Part shown: piece after piece, positions 50,440 to 58,696 of the stretch
Numbering within the stretch: position 1 is the first letter of the stretch
How the letters are laid out: each line of letters begins with the position of its first letter
Translations under genes and position numbers: made by a program
Notes under the pieces: generated by a model
Seen by the model: the letters and a program-made list of their open reading frames with translations, nothing else
What the model was told of the DNA's origin: nothing
Database searches by the model: none
Source: PFJX01 sp031426815
GTDB lineage: Bacteria > Pseudomonadota > Gammaproteobacteria > Burkholderiales > Thiobacillaceae
Direction of reading: 5' to 3'
Length of the DNA stretch: 64,000 nucleotides
NCBI GenBank assembly: GCA_031426815.1
Contig: JASJPG010000030.1
Span: 1-64,000 of the forward strand

Positions 50440-52743
50440 TTACAACGTATTCAAGGCGGCAACGCCCAAGCCCAATTGATAGAGGATCTGCGTCCAGTCC
50501 TTCATGCCGGTCATGAACTTGGACCAACCGGTTTCACGATCCAGTCTGGCCGGCACGACAACCGTGTCGCCGGGCATCAGTTCGATATCCTCGAAACCGC
50601 TGATTCTGAACAGGCTGTTGTGATCGCGCGCGCTCATTACGCTGCCATCTGCGCGCAACACGAAGGCATTATCCAGCTCGGCGCTCTCGCTCAAACCCGC
50701 GGTTTTCAGCACATCGCCCACTGATCTACCTGGACGGTAAATGATGGCATTTTCGTTGAACACCTCGCCCACGGCAGCAACGAACCCGGGGCGGCTGGGG
50801 ATGTGGATGGCGTCGCCATCTTCCAGGGGCAGTGCAGGCAAAGTAGCCACTTCCACATTACTGGAGGGGGGAAGTTCAAGACTGACGCGGCCGTTGCTCT
50901 TGAGTGATTTCAGGCGGGCAATCTGCAGCTGTATCTGTTGCTGCCGCGCAATCTGCTGGGCTTGCGCGTCCTTCTCATCTTTGACGTTAGCGATAAGCTT
51001 GCCAGCCTCTCCCTGTTGTTGCGCCTCTAGTTTGCGGATCAATGTATCTAGATTTTTTTGCTGCTGTTGGCGTACCGATTCACGCGTGAATTCGGCACCA
51101 TAAAGGTAGGCATTACGCGTAACTCCACCCAGGCGTGCAAGCAACTGCGGTAGCGTTTCACCCGCCTCGACCTGATAAATGCCGGGCGCTGCCACTTCGC
51201 CTTCCAATCGCACCAGACGGGTTTGTCTGTCCTGCGGTACACGCAGGTCTTTTTTGGAAAGGATGGTGACAATGTCGCCGGGTTCCAGTGCCAGATTGTG
51301 CCGGGCATCGCCATCATTCACGGCGCGCCCCAGGTTGAATGGGATTAGCCGCGTGGTCAGCGTGCTGCGATCCAGACGTTCAATCACTGCGTATTCCCAG
51401 TTGACCTCGTCCAGCAGGTTGCGCACCCCCCACTCCACCCTGCTCTTGTCAGAGTTATCGGAAAGAACCAACAGATTCTTCCGCTGATAATAATCAGGGG
51501 TGATCAGTGCTTCGCGGCTGGGGATCAGATCACGGATGCGCATGCCGGTGGTATAGGGATAACGCAGGGGGGCGGCAACATTGCCGCGCAGGGTCACTGC
51601 ATTGGCGAACTGCGGGCTGATTTCGAACAAGGTCAGAATGTCGCCGTCGCGCAGCGGCTTCTGCAGGCCGTTCTTGTCGAGCGTGATGTCTTCTACCTGT
51701 CGAGACTTCCCCGCAGCGGGATCAATTCGTTCGAGCAAGGCTTTTCCAGACGTGGCCAGAATCGACAGCCCGCCGCCCAAGGCGAGTATCTCACCCACGC
51801 TGCTAGTACCTTTAAGTTCGTAGATCGCAGGCTGCTCGAACGCGCCCAGCACGGCCACACGTGGGCCTACCGGTGGAATAACGATGACATCTCCCGGCTG
51901 CAAGGGTACGTCGCCGCTCCGATCGCCGCGCGCGATGAAGTTGTAGAGGTCCATTTCGCCAATGGTGCGACCGTCCCGCTTCAACTGGATATGCCGCATC
52001 GAGCCATTGCTGCTGGGGCCGCCCACTTCAAACAAGGCGTTGATCAGCGTCGAGAGGCTGGAAACGGTATAAGTACCAGGTTGGCGCGCCTGGCCTACAA
52101 GGTAGATCTGGATGCTACGAAGACGACCCAGCGTGGCGTTGAGGTTGAAATTACTGAATACGCGGCCGATTTTGCTCCGCAACACCGATTCCAGATCGCC
52201 GGCGCGAACGCCAGTCAGGTTGACCACGCCCACTTTGGGAAGGTTGATCTGACCATGCCGATTGATTACCAGACTGAGTTCGGCATCGATGCCGCCCCAG
52301 ATCTGCAAACGGATTTCATCGCCCGGGCCAAGAATATAGTCGTTCGGCACTGGCGCTTGGGAAACCGGCGAATAACCCGAAGGAACGCTGAACAGTTGTT
52401 GACCATAAATGGGCAGGTCGCGGCCGGTAGCCTGCTGGACAAAACGCTGGAAATTGCTTTGTTGATCATTGATCCGCCCGCTGGCGCGGCGAACATTATC
52501 TGACTGCTCACTGACGGTGGAGTCCGTGGCGGATTGCACCGGAGCCGCCTGGCCGACCGGCAGAATGGCGTTGAGAGACTGGCTGCTTCTAAGCCCGATG
52601 GACGATGGGACGGCGGTCCCCATCGATGCAGTTGCGGCGGGCATGCCAATGGAGCCGGATGCGGTGGATTCGCCAAATGCAGCAAAACTGACCAACCACA
52701 AAATCGATGCCAACAGAACACTGCGTCGTAATTCAGATTTCAT
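50440..52743 (-). CDS. SLBB-domain polysaccharide export protein (long Wza-like)
   Basis: A 767-aa outer-membrane exporter. Signal peptide (cut near FGES), a polysaccharide-export domain (about 135-215, YILGPGDEIRLQIWGGID), then several SLBB units (e.g. at about 215-300, 300-380, 510-590 and 660-745) and a hydrophobic C-terminal end (ILYQLGLGVAALNTL). It is about twice as long as E. coli Wza, in line with the large multi-SLBB exporters. No lipobox is evident. Confidence 0.93.
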   Translation of the reverse strand: MKSELRRSVLLASILWLVSFAAFGESTASGSIGMPAATASMGTAVPSSIGLRSSQSLNAILPVGQAAPVQSATDSTVSEQSDNVRRASGRINDQQSNFQRFVQQATGRDLPIYGQQLFSVPSGYSPVSQAPVPNDYILGPGDEIRLQIWGGIDAELSLVINRHGQINLPKVGVVNLTGVRAGDLESVLRSKIGRVFSNFNLNATLGRLRSIQIYLVGQARQPGTYTVSSLSTLINALFEVGGPSSNGSMRHIQLKRDGRTIGEMDLYNFIARGDRSGDVPLQPGDVIVIPPVGPRVAVLGAFEQPAIYELKGTSSVGEILALGGGLSILATSGKALLERIDPAAGKSRQVEDITLDKNGLQKPLRDGDILTLFEISPQFANAVTLRGNVAAPLRYPYTTGMRIRDLIPSREALITPDYYQRKNLLVLSDNSDKSRVEWGVRNLLDEVNWEYAVIERLDRSTLTTRLIPFNLGRAVNDGDARHNLALEPGDIVTILSKKDLRVPQDRQTRLVRLEGEVAAPGIYQVEAGETLPQLLARLGGVTRNAYLYGAEFTRESVRQQQQKNLDTLIRKLEAQQQGEAGKLIANVKDEKDAQAQQIARQQQIQLQIARLKSLKSNGRVSLELPPSSNVEVATLPALPLEDGDAIHIPSRPGFVAAVGEVFNENAIIYRPGRSVGDVLKTAGLSESAELDNAFVLRADGSVMSARDHNSLFRISGFEDIELMPGDTVVVPARLDRETGWSKFMTGMKDWTQILYQLGLGVAALNTL

Positions 52744-52893
52744 TGTTTTCCCGTACTTCGTCGTTCCCGGTTAGGACATCTAACCGATTTCATCTTTGCG
52801 AGCCTGCGTGAACCGTAGCGACGCAACATCACAATCTCGTACCGTCCTGAGCCGCAGTATTTTATGCTTTACGCGGAATGGCCGCATTCAAGG

Positions 52894-54432
52894 TTATTTA
52901 TATCGATATTCAGGACGGCTGAATTCATACGCCAATCCGAAACCGATCAAATTACTGTCCAGCTTTCCATCTAAGGCTTTTGTCCTGCCCGCCTCCAGAC
53001 GGGCTGCGAGTTGCTTGTCGAATCGCCAGGTCAAGCCCACTAACGGCTGGATGATGGCGCCACCGCCGATATCAACGCCGCCGCCGCCGCCAGCGCCTGC
53101 AGAAAGTTCGGCATTGAAGCTCAAACGGCCATTTTCCAGCAAGGGTGTCTCCCAACCAGCGCCAATCAAGCCGATGGCATATCCCCCCGCATTCCCCGCG
53201 TAGGCGCCATGAGCCTGGCCAGTGAGATAAAGCGAATCCGTCATAAATTTCTCGACCTTGAGGCCGACCAGACTCAGGTCTTGCTCGTTGTTTCTTTTGC
53301 GTGCGGTGTCCATGCTGGTGTGATGCACAGCGGCAAGTCGCCATTTGGACAGGTGGACCCGGTCATCGCCCAACCGCTCCTGCCCGTTGTTGCCTGTTCC
53401 GATTTCGCCAATGCGATAGCCTAGATTCAGACCGTAAAAATTGGCGCTGAAACTGCCGGCACTCTCGATCCGCCCTAGTTCCAGTCCCAGTTTCATCGCA
53501 GGCGAAAAATCGTAGTCGAGTCCGAGGCGTGCCTTGCCAACCAGCCCTCCCCCGGTGTCGACCTGTCCACCGCCCGCCCCGCCTGCGGCAAGACTGGCGC
53601 TGAGGTGGAGACGCTGGCTCAACAGTGGGACACGATAGCCGGCGCCGGCCAGTAGTTCTGCAAAACCGTCAGCTTGGCCGCCCATCGCCCCCGCAGTTTC
53701 GACAAAATAGTAGTGATGCGCATCAAGATGCTTGCGGTATTCAAAGCCGACCCGCTTGAGCGAAGAAGTCATCGGGACGCCTGCCGTGGTCCTTGCTTTG
53801 TCGGTAGGCCGGTACTCGCCGGCCGTGGCAAGCCATTCCGTTTGCTGCAACTTCAGGCCGAAAAGATCGCCAGCAGAAACTGTCTTGCCGGAATCGGCAG
53901 CGCGTCCGTAATAAATCTCGAAAGGAATCCCCAGGGTGATATTGAGTTGGGTGCTATCGATGCCGCCATTGGGAAATTTAACGTACGAAACGCCGGCGCC
54001 CAGCATTACGCTGCCGATATCGCGGCTGATTCCGATATGTGGACGCAGCATCATGCCGCCGCCTTGCGGCGCCGATCCCCCGCCCCCACCGCCAATGAAA
54101 AGGCCCGTATCCAGCATCCATTTCGAGGCAATCCGCTTGCCGGTGCCGACGCTGAAACCTCCGGTAAAGAAGCCGCCGCGCTGCCCCTGCAGGGCTCCGA
54201 AACCGGAAGCACCGAAATACCAGTCGGGATGAAGATTGACCAGGTAATGCACGCCTGCCAGTCCCATGGTCTCGGTCGGTCCGATATCCAGCACCTCATA
54301 AGTCATCCGTAGCAGGGCGGGTTTTTGTCGCAAAACCGCGCTATCAGTGAGGTCGGCCAGTGCCGGGCCGCATGCGGCCAAGGTACCAAGCAGCAGTGTT
54401 GACAGGTGGGAAGGTCGAGTAATGAATAGCAT
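52894..54432 (-). CDS. Outer-membrane beta-barrel-like protein built of three repeats
   Basis: A 512-aa protein with a signal peptide (about 27 residues; start ATG 54432, although a TTG lies one codon upstream). Three units of about 117 residues repeat: about 56-172, 226-342 and 388-505. Each has a strand pair, a Gly-rich turn (IGGGGGGSAPQGGG, AGGAGGGQVDTGGG, AGAGGGGGVDIGGG) and strands ending LNITLGIPF, GLNLGYRI or GFGLAYEF. Alternating hydrophobic strands suggest a barrel. No known family recognised. It is the first gene of the polysaccharide cluster, so a role in surface export or attachment is a guess. Confidence 0.78.
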   Translation of the reverse strand: MLFITRPSHLSTLLLGTLAACGPALADLTDSAVLRQKPALLRMTYEVLDIGPTETMGLAGVHYLVNLHPDWYFGASGFGALQGQRGGFFTGGFSVGTGKRIASKWMLDTGLFIGGGGGGSAPQGGGMMLRPHIGISRDIGSVMLGAGVSYVKFPNGGIDSTQLNITLGIPFEIYYGRAADSGKTVSAGDLFGLKLQQTEWLATAGEYRPTDKARTTAGVPMTSSLKRVGFEYRKHLDAHHYYFVETAGAMGGQADGFAELLAGAGYRVPLLSQRLHLSASLAAGGAGGGQVDTGGGLVGKARLGLDYDFSPAMKLGLELGRIESAGSFSANFYGLNLGYRIGEIGTGNNGQERLGDDRVHLSKWRLAAVHHTSMDTARKRNNEQDLSLVGLKVEKFMTDSLYLTGQAHGAYAGNAGGYAIGLIGAGWETPLLENGRLSFNAELSAGAGGGGGVDIGGGAIIQPLVGLTWRFDKQLAARLEAGRTKALDGKLDSNLIGFGLAYEFSRPEYRYK

Positions 54433-54465
54433 CAAAATGTATTGCTTTGTGGAACTGCTCGGTGG

Positions 54466-55248
54466 CTACATCGGCAATTTATAGTTGTCCTGGCTGAACA
54501 GGTCGATGCCGCAATGCAGATTTTCGATCCAGTCGAGGAAGGCGCCGATGGCTTCCGGTCCCTTGAACCAGCGGCCATGCTGCGGCACCAGCATGTCGAT
54601 ATCCATGCCGCGCACCATCTGCACCCAGAACCGGCAGATCTTGTTGGAAACCATGTAGCGTTTGTGGAAGCCTTCCATGTAGCGCAGATGGGTGGCAAAT
54701 TCTGCCTTGGTGGTAATCGGATTGACGATCAAGTCGTGGTGCACCAGTGAAGCGCCCATGTCGCCGCTGAACAGGATCTTGGCCTTGCTGTCGTAGAACT
54801 GGAAATTGCCCTCGGCATGCAGGAAGTGCGCCGGTACGGCGACAATGCGGGTGTCGCGCATGGGGATTACCATGCCGCCGTCGGGAATGCCGACCATGCG
54901 GCCATCGGTACGGTTCGCGGTACAGAAGTGCGGCACGAAGCGTTCCCACAACGCGGACACATAAAGCGTGCACTCGGTCGCCGACAGCCATTTGTTGAGC
55001 GAGGCCACGATGTCAGGATCCTGGTGCGAAGCGAAGATGTACTTCAGGTTGCGGAACGGGAAAAAACGGTGCATCGCCATGATCAAGGCGTTGTAGGTCA
55101 TGTTGCCGGCTGGGTCGATCAGCGCGCCCTCGCCATCGGACACGATGAGGAACTGGTTGGCCTGTACCGCATCGCTGCCGGTATCGTCGACCAGATCGTT
55201 GAACATCAGGCAAACGTGCTTGCCGTCGTTGAAAAGTTCTATCGCCAT
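54466..55248 (-). CDS. ODP/flavodiiron-like beta-lactamase-fold protein
   Basis: A 260-aa protein with the metallo-beta-lactamase fold of flavodiiron proteins: SHQDPD (His75, Asp77, Asp79), His144 (HFLHAEGNF), Asp163 (FSGDMG) and His224 (PQHGRW). No flavodoxin domain follows, as in the oxygen-binding di-iron (ODP) proteins. It is probably an O2 or NO sensor or reductase in the cytoplasm. Position just before the outer-membrane repeat protein (33-bp gap) may mean shared transcription. Confidence 0.85.
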   Translation of the reverse strand: MAIELFNDGKHVCLMFNDLVDDTGSDAVQANQFLIVSDGEGALIDPAGNMTYNALIMAMHRFFPFRNLKYIFASHQDPDIVASLNKWLSATECTLYVSALWERFVPHFCTANRTDGRMVGIPDGGMVIPMRDTRIVAVPAHFLHAEGNFQFYDSKAKILFSGDMGASLVHHDLIVNPITTKAEFATHLRYMEGFHKRYMVSNKICRFWVQMVRGMDIDMLVPQHGRWFKGPEAIGAFLDWIENLHCGIDLFSQDNYKLPM

Positions 55249-55280
55249 TCACAAACTCCCGAAAAATTTGATTATTCAGA

Positions 55281-56075
55281 TTAGTGCGTATGCATCCATT
55301 CGTGCGCCAGAGTTCCCGTCGCCCATACCGTGAAGATGCCCAGCCCGATCAACAGTGCCTGCTGGCCGGTATGGATCAGTTCGACCCGCTTGTGCAGACC
55401 GGGAATCAGGTCCGCCACGGCCACATAGATCATGCCGGATGCCGCAATCGCCAGCATGTAAGGCAGGATCCATTCCAGCGGCGCGAGCAGGAAGTAGCCC
55501 AGCAACGCGCCGACCAGCATGGCCAGACTGGACAGCAGGTTGAGCAGGATGGCCTGCCGATTGCTGTAACCGGAATGGCGCAGGATCAGGAAATCGCCCA
55601 ATTCCTGCGGCACTTCGTGCGCGGCGATGGCGAATGCAGTCACCACGCCGAGCTTGAAATCGACCAGGAACGCGGCGGCGATCATCACGCCATCGACAAA
55701 GTTGTGCACGGTATCGCCGACCGTGATCATCATGCCGGAGCGGCCATGGTCGTGTTGCGGCTGCGCAGTGAAAGCCTCCGCGCCATGCGCTTCGCAATGT
55801 TCGGTATGGCAATGCCGCCAGAGCACCAGCTTCTCCAGGATGAAGAAGCCCATAATGCCGCCCAGCACGGTGGCGCTGAGGGCCTCCATGCTGCCGGCAT
55901 GTTCCAGCGCATGCGGCAGGATTTCCAGGAATGCCGCACCGAGCAAGGCGCCGATGGCATAGCTCACCATCACCGGCACCCACTCCGCCTTCAGGCGCAA
56001 AGCCATGGTTGCGAGCAGGACAGACAACACGCCGCCGGCGGTGCTGGCGAGAAGGATTGCGGCAAGCAGGCTCAT
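55281..56075 (-). CDS. ZIP family metal transporter
   Basis: A 264-aa protein with about eight membrane helices. The metal site is HNFVDGVMIAAAF in helix 4 and HEVPQELGDF in helix 5. A His-rich loop (PQHDHGRSG, HCEAHG) precedes helix 4. Imports or exports Zn or Fe; specificity not decided by sequence. Confidence 0.92.
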   Translation of the reverse strand: MSLLAAILLASTAGGVLSVLLATMALRLKAEWVPVMVSYAIGALLGAAFLEILPHALEHAGSMEALSATVLGGIMGFFILEKLVLWRHCHTEHCEAHGAEAFTAQPQHDHGRSGMMITVGDTVHNFVDGVMIAAAFLVDFKLGVVTAFAIAAHEVPQELGDFLILRHSGYSNRQAILLNLLSSLAMLVGALLGYFLLAPLEWILPYMLAIAASGMIYVAVADLIPGLHKRVELIHTGQQALLIGLGIFTVWATGTLAHEWMHTH

Positions 56076-56106
56076 TGCGCGGTCGGAAAGGAGAAAGCGG
56101 GCGATT

Positions 56107-56877
56107 CTAGCAGCCTGTCGGACTTTCCCCGTGAGCGCGCCAGATCAAGCTCGCCATGCGTCCGGTGCGACCGTCGCGGCGATAGGAATAGAAGCGTTGA
56201 CGATCGGCAACGGTGCACAGACCGCCGCCATAAACCTGTTCCACGCCGATCTGAGCCAGACGAATACGCGCCAGCGCATAGAGGTCGGCCAGCCATTTGC
56301 GCGGTGCGCCATCCAGCGTGCCGGGCAACGCAGGGCGGAAGGCGATGGCGGTCAGCGCATGTTGCGCGACAAAGTTCTCGCGCACTTCCCCACCGACCTC
56401 GAAAGCTTCCGGGCCGATGGCTGCGCCCAGCCAGACCAGGATTGTTTCCGGCGGCACTCGCATGGCGCGCACGGTTTCTTCCAGCACGCCTGCCGCCAGC
56501 CCGCGCCAGCCAGCGTGCGCGGCGGCGACCACCGTGCCGGCCTGGTTGCAGAACAGCACCGGCAGGCAATCGGCGGTCAGCACGGCGCGCACTTCGTTGG
56601 GCTGGAAGGCCACGCTGGCATCGGCATTCGGCACATCGTTGCGGCTGTCGCAGACCACCTCGCAACCATGCACCTGGTTGAGCCAGAGCGGTTCGGCCGG
56701 CAGCCATAGGCGCAGGCGGCGGCGGTTTTCCATGACGGCGGCGGGATCGTCGTCGACATGGCTGGCCGGGTTGAAGCTATCGAACGGGGCCTGGCTGACG
56801 CCGCCGGCGCGCGTGGTCATCACGGCATGGACGTTGGCCGGCGCCGGCCAGTCGGGAAGAATCCAGTCAGCCTGCAT
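56107..56877 (-). CDS. pgeF: PgeF/YfiH-type protein (DUF152, multicopper polyphenol oxidase fold)
   Basis: A 256-aa protein with the metal-site motifs LTADCLPVLF and HAGWRGLAAGVLEE. The family includes peptidoglycan-editing PgeF and human LACC1. The ATG at 56877 overlaps the rluD end by 11 bp, the usual rluD-pgeF coupling. A start at 56985 is an extension into rluD in another frame. Confidence 0.92.
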   Translation of the reverse strand: MQADWILPDWPAPANVHAVMTTRAGGVSQAPFDSFNPASHVDDDPAAVMENRRRLRLWLPAEPLWLNQVHGCEVVCDSRNDVPNADASVAFQPNEVRAVLTADCLPVLFCNQAGTVVAAAHAGWRGLAAGVLEETVRAMRVPPETILVWLGAAIGPEAFEVGGEVRENFVAQHALTAIAFRPALPGTLDGAPRKWLADLYALARIRLAQIGVEQVYGGGLCTVADRQRFYSYRRDGRTGRMASLIWRAHGESPTGC

Positions 56878-57808
56878 CGCCGCGCTCCAATGCTGCGAGA
56901 AGATCGGCGAAATCCTGCGGCGGCGGCGCTTCCCATTCCATCGCTTCGCCGGTGCTCGGATGCACCAGGCCGAGGCGAACGGCATGCAGGGCCTGACGAT
57001 GGAATGGCGGCAGGCCCGGCACGTTCTGGTGCTTGCCGCGATAGACCGGATCGCCCAGCAGCGGATGGCCCAGATGTGTCAGGTGCACCCGAATCTGGTG
57101 CGTGCGGCCGGTGGCCAGGCGGCATTCGACCCAGGTGGCGTGGGGAAACTGTTTGAGCACTTTCCAATGCGTCAACGCCGGTTTGCTGCCGGATCTGTCT
57201 TTCTCGTGTACGGCCATCTTGACGCGCTGCGTCGGGTGGCGGCCGATCGGGGCATCGATCGAACCTTCGGCACGGGTGAATACGCCGTGCGCCACCGCCC
57301 AGTACACCCGCTTCACCGTGCGCGCCTGCAGATCGCGCACCAGTTGCGTCTGCGCTTCCAGTGTCTTTGCCACCACCATCAGGCCGGAAGTGTCCTTGTC
57401 GAGCCGATGCACGATGCCGGCGCGCGGAATCGTCGCGGCCAGCGGCAGGTAATGCAGCAAGGCGTTGAGCAAGGTGCCCTGCCAGTTGCCGGCGCCGGGA
57501 TGCGTGACCAGGCCGGCGGGTTTGTCGATGACCAGGATCGCGTCATCTTCGTAAACGATGTTCAAGCCGATGTCTTCCGCCTGATACGCGGTTTCCTCCG
57601 GCAACGCTTCCGGCGTCACCTGGACGTTTTCGCCGCCCCAGACCTTCTGTTTGCGATTCGCCGCAGCGCCGGCAAGCAGGACATGGCCGGATTCGATCCA
57701 GCTTTGCAGGCGGCTGCGCGAGTAACTCGGCAGCAGTTCGGCCAGGCTCTGGTCGAGGCGTTTGCCGGCATGTTCGGGGGGAATGGTGAGGGAATACGGC
57801 AGTGTCAT
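56867..57808 (-). CDS. rluD: 23S rRNA pseudouridine synthase RluD
   Basis: A 313-aa enzyme that makes pseudouridines 1911, 1915 and 1917. N-terminal S4 domain (RLDQSLAELLPSYSRSRLQ), catalytic Asp in HRLDKDTSGLMVV. Divergent from bamD with a 50-bp gap, a classic arrangement. Confidence 0.96.
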   Translation of the reverse strand: MTLPYSLTIPPEHAGKRLDQSLAELLPSYSRSRLQSWIESGHVLLAGAAANRKQKVWGGENVQVTPEALPEETAYQAEDIGLNIVYEDDAILVIDKPAGLVTHPGAGNWQGTLLNALLHYLPLAATIPRAGIVHRLDKDTSGLMVVAKTLEAQTQLVRDLQARTVKRVYWAVAHGVFTRAEGSIDAPIGRHPTQRVKMAVHEKDRSGSKPALTHWKVLKQFPHATWVECRLATGRTHQIRVHLTHLGHPLLGDPVYRGKHQNVPGLPPFHRQALHAVRLGLVHPSTGEAMEWEAPPPQDFADLLAALERGDAG

Positions 57809-57828
57809 TTGAGGCGAGCCGGCGGATA

Positions 57829-57834
57829 TATAAT
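57829..57834 (+). promoter_or_regulatory. Consensus -10 box of the bamD promoter
   Basis: TATAAT lies 25 bp before the bamD ATG in the rluD/bamD gap, inside the palindromic stretch gccggcggatatataatccg followed by gc. The -35 is poor at 17 bp. Confidence 0.45.
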
Positions 57835-57858
57835 CCGGCGCTCTTTTTGGGGACCAAG

Positions 57859-58650
57859 ATGCAGCGAATTCTAGCTTTCCTGATGGCGATGAGCCTGTTT
57901 ACCGGTTGCAGCCTGTTGCCGGAACAGATCGACGAGACCAAGAACTGGTCGGCGTCCAAGCTCTATTACTCGGCCAAGGAGTCGCTCGGCGAAGGGAATT
58001 TCGAGCAAGCCATCAAGCTGTTCGAGAAGCTGGAATCGCGTTATCCGTATGGCGCCTACGCGCAGCAGTCGCAACTGGAAGTGGCCTACGCCTATTACAA
58101 GGATAACGAGCCGGCTTCCGCCATCGCCGCTTGCGAACGCTTCATCAAGTTGCATCCGAACCATCCCCACGTCGATTACGCCTATTACCTGCGCGGCCTG
58201 GCCAATTTCGTGGTGGATGAAACGTTCCTGGCCCGCTTCGGCGACCAGGACATGAGCGACCGCGACCCCAAATCCGCACGCGAGGCGTTCGATGCTTTCC
58301 AGCAACTTTCGGTCCGCTTCCCGGAGAGCAAGTACACGCCCGATGCCGTCGCGCGCATGAAATATCTGGTCAACAGCATGGCGGCCAACGAAGTTCATGT
58401 CGCCCGCTATTACTACAAGCGCAGCGCCTTTGTGGCCGCGGCCAATCGCGGCAAGTACGTGGTCGAACATTACCAGCAGGCGCCGGCAGTGGAGGAAGCG
58501 TTGGCAGTGATGGCCAAGAGTTACGACAAACTGGGCATGGCCGACCTGCGCGACGATGCGCTGAAAGTGCTCAAGCACAACTTCCCGAACAGCGTGTTTG
58601 TCGCCGGCGACGGCCCGGTGCAGGACAAGAGCTGGTGGAAGTTCTGGTAG
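57859..58650 (+). CDS. bamD: Outer-membrane assembly lipoprotein BamD
   Basis: A 263-aa lipoprotein of the BAM complex. Lipobox LFTGC, then five TPR-like repeats (e.g. EQAIKLFEKLESRYPYGAYA, AVARMKYLVNSMAANEVHVA). ATG at 57859 gives the signal peptide directly; 57802 would add residues from the rluD promoter region. Confidence 0.95.
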   Translation: MQRILAFLMAMSLFTGCSLLPEQIDETKNWSASKLYYSAKESLGEGNFEQAIKLFEKLESRYPYGAYAQQSQLEVAYAYYKDNEPASAIAACERFIKLHPNHPHVDYAYYLRGLANFVVDETFLARFGDQDMSDRDPKSAREAFDAFQQLSVRFPESKYTPDAVARMKYLVNSMAANEVHVARYYYKRSAFVAAANRGKYVVEHYQQAPAVEEALAVMAKSYDKLGMADLRDDALKVLKHNFPNSVFVAGDGPVQDKSWWKFW

Positions 58651-58696
58651 TCATCCGGCGGAAGGCGCTGCGCTTTTCCGCCTTACTTGCAGACTT

